DNA of 64,000 bases, taken from Symsagittifera roscoffensis. Its lineage: Eukaryota > Xenacoelomorpha > Acoela > Convolutidae. The notes under the pieces were generated by a model that ran no database searches, was not told where the DNA came from, and worked only from the letters and a program-made list of their open reading frames with translations. How positions within the stretch are numbered: the stretch's first letter is position 1; each line of letters starts with the position of its first letter. The stretch is taken from NCBI RefSeq assembly GCF_963678635.1, contig NC_087068.1, forward strand, positions 55,894,467 to 55,958,466. Direction: 5' to 3'. Of this stretch, positions 52,166-61,254 are shown in pieces. Both the position numbers and the translations under genes were made by a program.

Positions 52166-53192
52166 TTACATGTGTTAGTACGATTTTTAGTTCTAGAACT
52201 GTTATTTCAGGCTCTTTGTCAATATAGCAAAATTTTGGTGTATATATGTGTTAGTAAGATTTTTAGTTCTACAACGTTTATTCAGGCTCTTTGTCGATAT
52301 AGCAAAATATTGGTGTATACATGTGTTAGTACGATTTTAGCTCTAGAATTGTTATTTCAGGCTCTTCGTCAATATAGCAATATTTTAGCGTATACATGTG
52401 TTAGTACCATTTTTAGTTCTCGAACTGTTATTTTATGATCTATGTCAATATATCAAAATTTTAGTGTATACATGTGTTATTACGATTTTTAGTTCTCGAA
52501 CTGTTATTTCATGATCTTTGTCAATATATCAAAATTTTATTGTATACAGGTGTTAGTACCATTTTTAGTTCTCGAACTGTTATTCCATGATCTTTGTCAA
52601 TATAGCAAAATTTTGGTGTATACATGTGTTAGTACGATTTTTAGCTCTAGAACTGTTATTCCATGATCTTTGTCAATATAGCAAAAATTTGACGTATACA
52701 TGTGTTAGTACGATTTTTAGCTCTCGAACTGTTATTTCATGATCTTTGTCAATATAGCAAAATTTTGGTGTATACATGTGTTAGTACGATTTTTAGCTCT
52801 AGAACTGTTATTCCATGATCTTTGTCAATATAGCAAAAATTTGACGTATACATGTGTTAGTACGATTTTTAGCTCTCGAACTGTTATTTCATGATCTTTG
52901 CCAATATAGCAAAATTTTGGTGTATACATGTGTTCGTACGATTTTTAGCTCACGAACTGTTATTTCAGGCCCTTTGTCAATATAGTAAAATTTTGGTGTA
53001 TACATGTGTTAGTACGATTTTTAGTTCCAGAAGTGTTATTTTATGATCTTCGTTGATATATCAAAAATTTAACCTATACATGTGTTAGTACGATTTTTAG
53101 TTCTAGAACTGTTATTTCAGGCTCTTTCTCGATATAGCAAAATTTTGGTGGATACATGTATTAGTACGATTTTTTGTTCTAGAACTGTTATT
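52166..53192 (+). repeat. 76-bp minisatellite, about 13 copies
   Basis: TGTGTTAGTACGATTT recurs at 52,171, 52,247, 52,322, 52,397, 52,473, 52,549, 52,625, 52,701, 52,777, 52,853, 52,929, 53,005, 53,081 and 53,157, at a period of 75-76 bp. Units 52,625-52,776 and 52,777-52,928 are near-identical 152-bp pairs, so a dimer was duplicated. Each unit carries a TTCTAGAACTGTTATT or CTCGAACTGTTATT segment. Confidence 0.9.
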
Positions 53193-53243
53193 CTTCAATT
53201 ATTAGTTGTTCAAGTTGTTTGGTTTTTGCTTCAGTTTCTATGC
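53193..53243 (+). other. Right unique part of the insertion
   Basis: About 50 bp of non-repetitive pyrimidine-rich sequence lies between the minisatellite and the inner inverted repeat. Confidence 0.5.
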
Positions 53244-53253
53244 CTTCGGTGTA
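53244..53253 (-). repeat. Right subterminal inverted repeat of the insertion
   Basis: CTTCGGTGTA is the perfect inverse of the left end. It lies 20 bp inside the right boundary, so the two inverted repeats are asymmetric. Confidence 0.75.
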
Positions 53254-53255
53254 TT

Positions 53256-53266
53256 GCGCGTAGCGC
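53256..53266 (+). other. Small hairpin near the right end of the insertion
   Basis: GCGC, loop GTA, GCGC, ending 7 bp before the satellite resumes. It is short, but it is the most GC-rich spot in the region and sits where Helitron-type elements carry a 3' hairpin. Confidence 0.55.
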
Positions 53267-53273
53267 CTATGTT

Positions 53274-54230
53274 TGTAATTTTTTGCTGAATGTTTTACTC
53301 TGACAGTGATGGCAGTTTTTTGGAACCGATAAATGATTGAAAATAGTCATTTTGGGAAAAGTTCATAAATATGCTCCCAGAGTTTGTGTTCGAAAACCTT
53401 ATTCTTTGATTAAATGGCCGAATTAGAGAATTTAGTTTTTCTAACATATTTCTGGAAACTGAGAGCCAAAAAGTTTCGTTATTTTGAACAAACTTTAAGG
53501 CTATTGATCAGAAATTAGTATCGTCTTTTCTAAATTTTCAGTTTTTTTGAAATAATGGTTTGTAATTACTTTGAACACACTGATCAGTGATTAAAACCGA
53601 AAGCTGATTGCGATAGTTCTTTTGTCGTTATTTAATTTCGTTTTGTTCTGTTTTCGAATGTTGTGAACCTCAATTATTGATGCCTTTTCACCTTGCGGAA
53701 CTGGTTGCTGATTTAGGGTAGTGCTCGTTGATAGTGTTTGATGATTTGTTTCGAACAATTTTTTGTGCTCTTAGAAAATGGAACAATTTTTTGACGAATC
53801 CTTGTCATAGTGATTGTGATGGCTTTTCACCTTGGGGAACTGATTACTGATTGACAATTTTCACCGAATAATTTTGTTTGATTTTTAATTTGATTTTTTT
53901 GGTGTCATTTTGGAACCGATAAATGAATGAAATCGCTCACTTTGGGAAAAGTTTATAATATGCTTTCAGAGTTTGTGTTAGAAAATCTAATTCTGGGATT
54001 AAATGGCTGAATTAGAGAATTTAGTTTTTCCTAACAAATTTCTGGAAACTGCGAGCCCAAATGTTTCGTTTTTTGAACAAACTTCAAGGCTACTGATCAA
54101 AAATTTATATCGTCTATTCCATACTTTCAGTTTTTTTTGAGATGATGGTTTGTAATTGGTTTGAACACACTGATTATTGATTAAAACCGAAAGCTGAGTG
54201 CGGTAGTTATTTTGTCGTTATGTTATGTTG
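53274..54230 (+). repeat. Satellite resuming after the insertion
   Basis: The interrupted unit continues in phase: anchor 53,599 is 711 bp after 50,495 once the insertion is subtracted. The 53,599 unit is the GCGGAACTGGTTGCTG subtype. The next anchor at 54,189 is only 590 bp on and the copy is visibly more diverged. Confidence 0.9.
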
Positions 54231-57225
54231 TAATGCTTTTATTGAAGGGTTTTTGCCTCAATTCTTGATGCGTTGATTAAGAATTGATTATTTTTGATGG
54301 AGAATTGATTACTCACTGATTGTTTTTTGTTTATATGTTTTTTGGTTTGATGTTGCTGTCATGAATTTTTTAACGTAAATGGAAAGTTGAATAATTCGAA
54401 ATATTTTTTTGCTCTTTTTTTTGCTAATGACAAAGATGGATTTTCACCTTGGCTAACCTATAACTGAATGAAACTAAACTGTAGAAAATTTTGATTTGGT
54501 TTCAGAGCTTGTGTTCGAATACTCAATTCTGGTAATTAATGGCTAAATATTACATATTGGATTTTAGTAGCATTTCTCTGGAAAATGCGAGCCAAAATTT
54601 TATTCTTTAAATGAAATTGAGGGATACTCCTTAGGAAGTAGTATCGCGTTTTTTGAATTTTCAATTGTTTCTGGAGATGATATTCTGTAATTGCTTTGAA
54701 CACACCGATTATTGATAAAAACTTAAGGCTAAATGCGGTAGTTGTTTTGTCGTTACGTAATGTTTTCGAAGGGTGTTAGCCGCAATTCTTGATGCGTTGA
54801 TTATTGTTGATGGACAATTGATAACTCACTATTTTTTTTGTTTTGTTTGTTTTTGCTTTGATGTTGATGTCATTGAAAGAGTTTGTCCTTAAATAGGAAG
54901 TTGAATAATTCGAAATATTATGTTTTTTTGCTGAATTGCTGCTAACGACAAAAATGGATTTTCATCATTGGTAGCCTATAACTGAATAAAACTTAACTGT
55001 TGAAAATTTTTTCAATGCGGCTTCAGAGTAGACTGAATCTGACATATTGAATTTTAGTAGCATTTCTCTGGAAAATAGGAGCCAAAAATTTCTTTTTGGA
55101 ATGAATTTAGGGATACTTAGCAGGAACTAGTATCATATTTCTTCAAATTTTGAATTGTTTTTTTTTGAGATGATGTTTTGTAATTGCTTTGAACACATTG
55201 ATTATTGATTGAAACTAAAGACTGATTACTGTTGTTTTTTTTGTTATGTATTGTTTAATGTTTTTGTGAGCCTCAATGCTCGATGCGGTTTCATCTTGCG
55301 GAACTGATTACTGATTGATGATTGTTCTCCTTAATTGTTTTTGATAGATTTTTTCTATTAATTATGTCCTTGAACAATTTTTTGTGCTTGTAGAAAATAA
55401 TGATTTAAAATAAATTGCTTTTTGACGAATCTTTGTTAGTGACTGTTTTCACCTTAGAACTATCTGGTTGACGAGACTGTGCTTTGTCGGGTTTAGTCTT
55501 TGGTATGAATTTGGTGTCGTTGAAATATCGCGTATTATGACGAGCCTTTGATAACGTCTCTGATGGTTTTTCACCTTGGGGAACTGATTGAGAAAACTCA
55601 CTGATCTTTTTTGTTTTGTTTGTTTTTGGTTTGAAGTTGTCATTGAAAGAGATTATTCCGTGATTAGCAAATTAAATAATTGGAAATATCGTCTTTGAAT
55701 TAATTTCGGTGAAAGTGATGGCTTTTCCTCGTGGGGAATCAATAAGTGAATGAAACTACTCATTTTAGAAATAGTTTATGATTTGCTTTCAGAGTTTGTG
55801 TTCCATAACTGAATTCGGGTTAATGGCTGTATCAAGGAAAGCATTTGGATTTTGTAGCTTTTCTCTGGATACTGCAAGCCAAAAATTTGATTTTTTAATT
55901 GAACTTAAGGTATACTCATCAAGAAGTAGTATCGCTTTTTTTGAATGTTCAATTGTTTTTGAAGATGTTTTGTAATTGCTTTGAACACACTGATTTTTGA
56001 TTGAAATTGAAGACTGATTGCGGTAGTTCTTTTGTCGTTATGTTGTTTCATGTTTATTTTCGATAGAAGTCAATCTCAAATTTTGATGCATTCTCCTCAA
56101 ACGGAACTCATTATTAATTGACGATTGTTCCCGATTAATCTTTTTGATAGGTTTTTCTGATATTAAGTTCGTCTTCGAACTTATTTTTGTGCTTTTAGAA
56201 AATAATGATTTTGAAATTTATCGCTTTTTTGACGAATATTTGTCAGTGACTGTGATGGTTTTTCACCTTGGGGGAATAATATTTGATTGACGAGACTCAG
56301 TGAATTTGTTTTGTCGGGTTTAGTCTTTAGCATGTTGGTGTCGTTCAAAGAATTTCTTCCGTGTATAGAATACTGAAGAATTTGAAATATCGAATTTTTT
56401 GACGAATCTTTGTTTCTCACTGTGATGATTTTTCACCGTGGGGAAATGCTTAATCATTGACAAATTTCACTGGTATTTTTCTCTTTGTTTTTGGTTTAAA
56501 GTTGTAGTCATTGAAGGTGTTTTTCTGTTAATAGAAAATTAAATAATTTGAGTTATCGTAGTTTTTGCTGAGTTGTTTATAGTGAAAGTGATAGTTTTTT
56601 CTCTTGAGGAACCGATAACGGATAGAACTACTCACTTTGGAAAAAAAATTTTCTGATATCAGAGTTTGTGTTTGAATGCGTAATTCTGGTAATTAATGGC
56701 TGAATCAAAGAAGGTATTTGGGTTTTCTAGTTTTTCTCTGGAAACTGCGAGCCAAAAAGATTTTTTTAAGAATGATCTTTAGGGATAGGCATAAGAAAGT
56801 AGTATGGCCTTTTTTTGAAAGTCTAATAGTTTTTGGAGGTGATGGTTTGTAAATGCTGTGATTATTGATAAAAACTTAAGGTTGATTGCTGTAGTTCTCT
56901 TTTGTTGTTGTAATTTTGTAATGTTTTTTTTCTCGAAGGTTGTGAACCTCAATTCTTGATGCATTTTTACCTTGGGGAACTGAGTGCTGATTGACGATTG
57001 TTCTGGTTGATAGTATTTGATAAATTTTTAGCTACAAGTTTTGTCATTGATCACTTTTTCCTGCTATTAGCATTTAGATTGATTTTTCGCATTTTTGACG
57101 AGTCTTTGTTAGTAACTGTGATGGTTTTTCATCTTGAGGAACTGCTAACTAAATGAAACTACTCTCTGACGAAAAATTTTCACAGTTGCTTTCAAATACT
57201 TTCTTTTGCGAATCCTTTTTTATAA
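54231..57225 (+). repeat. Old, strongly diverged satellite copies at the array edge
   Basis: Anchors become weak (54,724, 55,217, 56,009, 56,877) and intervals irregular (493-868 bp). Recognisable strings survive: TTTGTGTTCGAAT near 54,510, TTCTCTGGAAAATGCGAGCC near 54,580, GTGATGGTTTTTCACCTTGG near 56,250 and TCTCTGGAAACTGCGAGCC near 56,735. Short ORFs here are in different frames from copy to copy and are not supported as genes. Confidence 0.85.
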
Positions 57226-59258
57226 TTGCCAGCCAATATGGTTATTTGCTTGCAGTTTTTCTTTGAGTTTATAGATGTTCTAACTAGATTTCCTCCGAAT
57301 TGCTTTTGGATTTGTTTTTACTTGCCTCGATTACTTCTTTTTCTTCCAAAATTCAGTCCGATACATTTTGGTTTCTGTCAAGAAGTAATGAAAAAGTGTT
57401 TTGATGTCGTGGATTCTTGCTAACCGCTGAAGGGTATAGCTTTTCACTCTCTGGTATTGATTACTCGGCAATTATTCTCGTTGACCATGATTTGTGGCTT
57501 TCTGGATCTAAAGTTTTATAGTCGTGGAATACTTTGTCTCCATGAAAAATCTAATTTGATTTTTGAATATACCAAAATTTGACTTTTCCAATAACGATTG
57601 AACGTGGTGGTGCTTGATCTTGAGGATCAGATATCTGAATTACTTATTCTTTGACAAGCAAAATTAGAAAAATTTCAAAATTGTGGCGATCCTTTTGCTT
57701 CTGGGATTTTATGGCTGAACCTGGTTCTGTATTTACAGCATAGTGTATTGCTAACAAGAGTTTTTTTAAACGTATTTAGCAAATAAACGTATTTCATTTG
57801 GTGGCGTTTTTGGTATTTAAAAGCGAACATTTTAATGGCATTTGTTGCTGCTTTATTTTTGGCTAGTGTGAGGTCCTGACTAAAAAAAAACTGTTTAAGA
57901 AAATATATGGTACCAATGGAAAAAGCGGCTGCTCTTTCTTATGTGCCTGCATCTTTTGCTAGTCTTTTTTCATTTTACCTTACGTTCTATGACATTCGAA
58001 AGTTTCAGTAGAGTGATTTAGGCCATTTTTTTCATTTTCTCAAATATTAACTGCACAAATCTGAGATGAAAGTTTCAATCAAAAGAGCAAATTATGGGAA
58101 TTTCCCCTTCTGAAGCGGCTATTCCCTAGATACAGTAGAAAAAAGTTATGGCCTCAAACAAGCTCATTTTTTGACATTTTGGTGAATTTGAAACTTTTGA
58201 CTTTTCTGAAAAACTACTCTGCCAAATCAGAGATTGAGGGTTTAACCGAAAGAAAAAATCAGTTATGCTAATCTTACCTGCCCAAGATCCTATGCCCTGC
58301 GTTTTGAAAAAAAATGACCTTAGAAAATGTCCTATATTACTCTTCAAATGTTACTCTTCAAAAACTACTCTAATTCTGAGGTTGATAGATCAGTAAAAAG
58401 AACATTTTTCCTGCTTTATCTGTTTTACCCTGTTTTTTTTGTAGAAAAGCTGATATGGACTTTTTACCGTTTTTTAGACGTTTCGTCACTATTCTCGAAA
58501 ACTACTTGCTAAGTCTATTCTCCTATTGAACATGAAAAGTGTAAAGGCCACTAAAATGTGATCTATTTCTAATTTCGAAAGTGGATTTTAGTTTTTAGAT
58601 TCCTAGTGTAACAAAAACTTTACCTATTGATCCAGTTATCTCAAATTGAATTAGTTTTGTTTAAAAAATTGTCAAAATTTGTTTTTGAAATTCGAAGAGC
58701 CTTAAGGTCATAAGTTTTTTCTTTGAAATTCGAAAGTTGAAGTTTTTTTTTGAAAGTTGAGTTGAATCTTTTCTCTCGGCTATGTCTTACGAATTGGCTG
58801 CCGAATGGTTTAAGATATATTTTTGCTTGCCTGGGAATTTGCTTGTTAATCAGAAAAAAGTTTTACCGATTTCTCTAATTGAATGCTGGCAGTGATATTT
58901 TTTCACTTGTCACTGATTGGTATTAGTCACTAAATGAGAAAAATTTGATAATGTTTTTCGTTACGCCGACGCGTCGGAAAGTGGCTGGAAAAAACATGGG
59001 GTAGGATCCGTTTTTTCAGTCAATTTTGACTAGCTCAAAGAAAGCTAGCAGGGTTTCAGTGTGGCATCATAATAAAGCATCATTGGTCGTGGTTGGGGTT
59101 CGGGTAGAATCTGAGCTTCAATTTTTTGCTGATTAATTTTTGGATATTTTGGATTGCTTGGGACACACTCGTTAATCATTTTATATTTAGCCTTATTTCT
59201 GTAGATTAACTGGAAATTTGTAATTATGAAGTGTTTTTGGTCGTGTAGAGTTGAAACG
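57226..59258. other. AT-rich, mostly unique DNA with no gene recognised
   Basis: At about 57,420-57,500 there is a faint satellite echo (AGCTTTTCACTCTCTGGTAT, then GATTACTCGGCAATTATTCT). Between about 57,890 and 58,480 similar A/T-rich paragraphs seem to recur loosely every 150-180 bp (TCTGAGATGAAAGTTT, TCAGAGATTGAGGGTTT, TCTGAGGTTGATAGATC). This may be another, very old tandem family. No exon with coding bias was seen; the short ORFs of 60-75 codons look random. Confidence 0.5.
58966..58977. other. 12-bp perfect GC-rich palindrome
   Basis: CCGACGCGTCGG stands out in AT-rich DNA. It could be a protein-binding site or chance; no function is implied. Confidence 0.4.
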
Positions 59259-59345
59259 ACATTGTGATGGCTTTTCATCTTAGGGAACTGATTGCTGACT
59301 GACAATACTCACTGACGAAGAAAGTTCGATTTGCGGTTTCAGAAA
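59259..59345 (+). repeat. Last recognisable satellite remnant
   Basis: GTGATGGCTTTTCATCTTAG, GGAACTGATTGCTGACTGAC, AATACTCACTGA and a GCGGTTTCAGA string follow in the normal unit order. A further weak match (CAATTGCTTTGAAGACACTG) lies at about 59,534. No homogenised copy is near, so this is a stranded relic. Confidence 0.7.
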
Positions 59346-59622
59346 TCATTTCTAATTTTTACACTTAGTTCTACGAATTGATAGCCTAGTGGGATGATGT
59401 GTTTTGATGATAGATTTTCAAATTTGCGGGTGAACGGTTGTTTCTTTTGCTTTCTGAACTTCTGAAAACTCATAGAGTCTGGGCTACGAATTTTCTACTG
59501 AATATTCTTTTCATGTTGTTTTGATATGTTTTTCAATTGCTTTGAAGACACTGCTTATTGACTTACTAATACCTGATAGTCAATAATCACTGATTATGTT
59601 TTTTGATCTGTCTGACGAAAAT

Positions 59623-59709
59623 GAAGTCATGATTTGTTGACATCCCATTTAGAATTTGACTTTTAGCGAAAAGGAAGTCATGCTTTCTTGACATCCCATT
59701 TAGAATTTA
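59623..59709 (+). repeat. Two tandem copies of a ~50-bp sequence
   Basis: GAAGTCATGATTTGTTGAC and GAAGTCATGCTTTCTTGAC, each followed by ATCCCATTTAGAATTT, start at 59,623 and 59,673. They lie about 200 bp upstream of the first recognised exon, inside the presumed intron. Confidence 0.8.
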
Positions 59710-59890
59710 AAAAATGTCATTTCCTTGACTCCCCTGCCATGTTTTGGGAGTGCTAGTTGCATCTGACAAAACCGTTTCCACTTGCCGTGTGTGATGTTTG
59801 ATACAATCATCGGGAAAACAAATTTATTGTTATTGAAGAAACAGGTTTTAGAATGTTTTTATTTTCCTATGCGTGTTGTCTCTTTTTCAG

Positions 59891-60075
59891 GACTGCTCGC
59901 CTTACGACTGCGGAGGAGAAGAGACTGAACCTGCAGACGTTCGGGGCTCCATCTGTGATCCGCAACAGACCCCCTGGACCCCACAACTACAACAACTCGG
60001 GTGGATTCCGACCCAGGTCGGCCGGCAACTTCCACGGCGGCGACAACGGAGGAGGAAACAACTACAACAGACGAG
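59891..60075 (+). CDS. Internal exon of an Asn/Gly-rich protein (gene 3' end)
   Basis: The exon is bounded by a good 3' splice site (GTCTCTTTTTCAG before 59,891) and a donor GAG|GTACGT at 60,075/60,076. Reading the phase that continues into the next exon, the first base is the third base of a codon (phase-2 intron upstream) and the last base is a first codon base (phase-1 intron downstream). It encodes about 61 residues. It opens with a short helical-looking charged stretch (LTTAEEKRLNLQTFGAP), then RNRPPGP, then a disordered Asn/Gly/Arg segment with GGF, GGGNNY and a terminal RRG. The exon is clearly more GC-rich than its flanks, as expected for coding DNA. I do not recognise the family. The composition fits the low-complexity tail of an RNA-binding or RNA-granule protein, which is inference from composition only. 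Upstream exons are not visible in the window. Confidence 0.8.
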
Positions 60076-60380
60076 GTACGTAAAACCTTTAAACTACTGC
60101 TTAACAACATTTGAAACTAAACTATTCATTTATGTAATTTGAAAGTCCTTATTAAACCTAGATAGAATGGAACCTCTTGCCTCAACTCAACCATTGCCAT
60201 CCAGTGTTTTTTTGTAGATTTTTAGACAAAGGAAAATAAAAAAAAACAGTTTAAGTTAGTTTCGATATTGGCCACCTTGAGGACCTATCTGAATTTCTTA
60301 GAGCAAAATTGTTGCTGTATGATATTTTTGGTGTCTTTGGATTTTAAAGCGTCAGTCTTAAGTCCAACTGCTCTTGATAG
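60076..60380 (+). other. Intron, 305 bp, phase 1
   Basis: It begins GTACGTAAAA and ends TGCTCTTGATAG. It is AT-rich with stop codons in all forward frames. Removing it joins G|GG, giving Gly, and restores the Asn/Gly-rich frame. Confidence 0.8.
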
Positions 60381-60611
60381 GGAATTATTACGGAGGTTTC
60401 AACAACAACGCGCCGAACTACAGACGTGGTCCGGGCAACAGTTACTACACGTCGAATTATAACAACCACCATCAAGGAGGCCATGACAACAATAGGCAAC
60501 AACACCAGAACAATGATAGGAACAATCAGTACCGTCATCACCAGCAGCAGCAGAGACAAAACAACTATAGTCATAACCAAAACAACCAGGCACACCGGGT
60601 CAACAATCCAG
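60381..60611 (+). CDS. Second exon of the Asn/Gln-rich protein tail
   Basis: This 231-bp exon (77 codons) follows acceptor ATAG|GG and ends at donor CCAG|GTAACA. Both flanking introns are phase 1, consistent with the preceding exon. The product begins NYYGGFNNN, then NYRRGPGNSYY, then a long Asn/Gln/His-rich stretch with QQQQ-type runs from CAG/CAA codons and repeated NN pairs. There are no hydrophobic segments and no folded-domain motifs, so it is almost certainly disordered. The YGGF, RRG and RGP pieces recall RGG/YGG-type RNA-binding tails, and the N/Q-rich part is prion-like in composition. If the donor is not used, the frame stays open into the intron for about 55 more codons (to 60,775) through a G-run, giving a possible alternative C-terminus; I judge splicing more likely. 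Confidence 0.8.
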
Positions 60612-61243
60612 GTAACACTTCTTCTTTTGAGAGCGGTGGGGGGATTAGTCGTCTTAGGGGGGGGGGGTGTCAGGAGATAAATGGGGGCTATTCTCATGCG
60701 CGAAGAACGGTATGCACGCAGTTGTTTAACCAAACTAATCAACGCCCTTTAAGCTGTCCAAAACTGACTCAATGATCAGCTCTTAATGATTGACAACATT
60801 TTAGCGCATTCGGTCTTTTCGCGCATGAGGGATTTCCCTGAGATAAATATTTATGGAAATGAATGAAAGAAAGAAGGAAGAAAAGTTGTTTCTCAGAAAT
60901 CAAATTGTGATCAATTAGGATCAATAATTATATAATTTGAAAGTGGGGAGGGGGGATAGACAAAAGGCATATTCCATGCCAAATTATTGTCTACCCTGCA
61001 TATTTTCAAATCTAAAAAGCAACGATTAATGTCTTCATCTTTTAGGTAAAACATAATATCAACCTGTACGGATATTTTTTCTGTTAATTCCGCTCACTAC
61101 ACGTTTTATAAACTAAATATGATAAAAACAATTTTGGTGTTTATTGAAAATCAACTGTGTTAGCATGCAAAATTTATTGAGGAATACTTAATTAGGATTA
61201 GTCGTCATAGATTTAATATTTGCGACTGTTTTCTTTGTTTTAG
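60612..61243 (+). other. Intron, ~632 bp, with strong G-runs after the donor
   Basis: It begins GTAACACTTC and ends with a good polypyrimidine tract and acceptor TTTTCTTTGTTTTAG. Runs of 6 G (60,638-60,643) and 11 G (60,657-60,667) lie within 60 bp of the donor, and another G-rich patch lies near 60,943-60,955. Such G-runs are known intronic splicing elements and potential quadruplex formers. Confidence 0.65.
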
Positions 61244-61254
61244 CTCAAGCGTAA
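61244..61254 (+). CDS. Probable last coding exon: three codons and stop
   Basis: After the TTTTAG acceptor, phase-1 joining with the G at 60,611 gives GCT, then CAA GCG TAA: Ala-Gln-Ala-stop. The full visible tail is then about 142 residues. The phase agreement and the strong acceptor support this, but so short a coding piece could arise by chance. Another acceptor further downstream, or intron retention, cannot be excluded without transcripts. The sequence after the stop would be 3' UTR. Confidence 0.5.

Larger units (their letters stand above)
50881..53273 (+). mobile_element. Helentron/Helitron2-like non-autonomous insertion in the satellite
   Basis: The satellite stops after GTTTGTTTTAT (50,880) and resumes with TGTAATTTTTTGCTG (53,274). 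Uninterrupted paralogues read through the same point at 9,300/9,301, 10,692/10,693 and 49,488/49,489, so about 2,393 bp was inserted between two T residues without target-site duplication. The left end begins with TACACCGAAG. Its perfect inverse CTTCGGTGTA lies at 53,244-53,253, 20 bp inside the right end, followed by a GCGC-GTA-GCGC hairpin. T-T insertion, asymmetric inverted repeats, a 3' hairpin and an interior of tandem repeats are known traits of Helitron2/Helentron derivatives (DINE/HINE-like). There is no RepHel coding sequence, so it would be non-autonomous. The family assignment is inference; a foldback-type or other DNA element is the alternative. Confidence 0.65.

Noticed and set aside
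52166-53192. Heat-shock-element-like TTCTAGAA in the 76-bp minisatellite
   Set aside because: Many units have CTCGAAC in its place, and no promoter or gene is nearby. It is likely chance.
50881-53273. Ordinary cut-and-paste transposon with target-site duplication
   Set aside because: Comparison with the uninterrupted paralogues shows no duplicated target bases, and the inverted repeats are asymmetric.
59930-59960. PAM2-like poly(A)-binding-protein motif in the exon (LNLQTFGAP)
   Set aside because: The spacing between LN and F is too short for the PAM2 consensus.
59859-60110. Minus-strand ORFs opposite the Asn-rich exons (59,859; 60,344; 60,399)
   Set aside because: They are antisense shadows of low-complexity coding sequence. 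Splice sites and phases support the plus strand.
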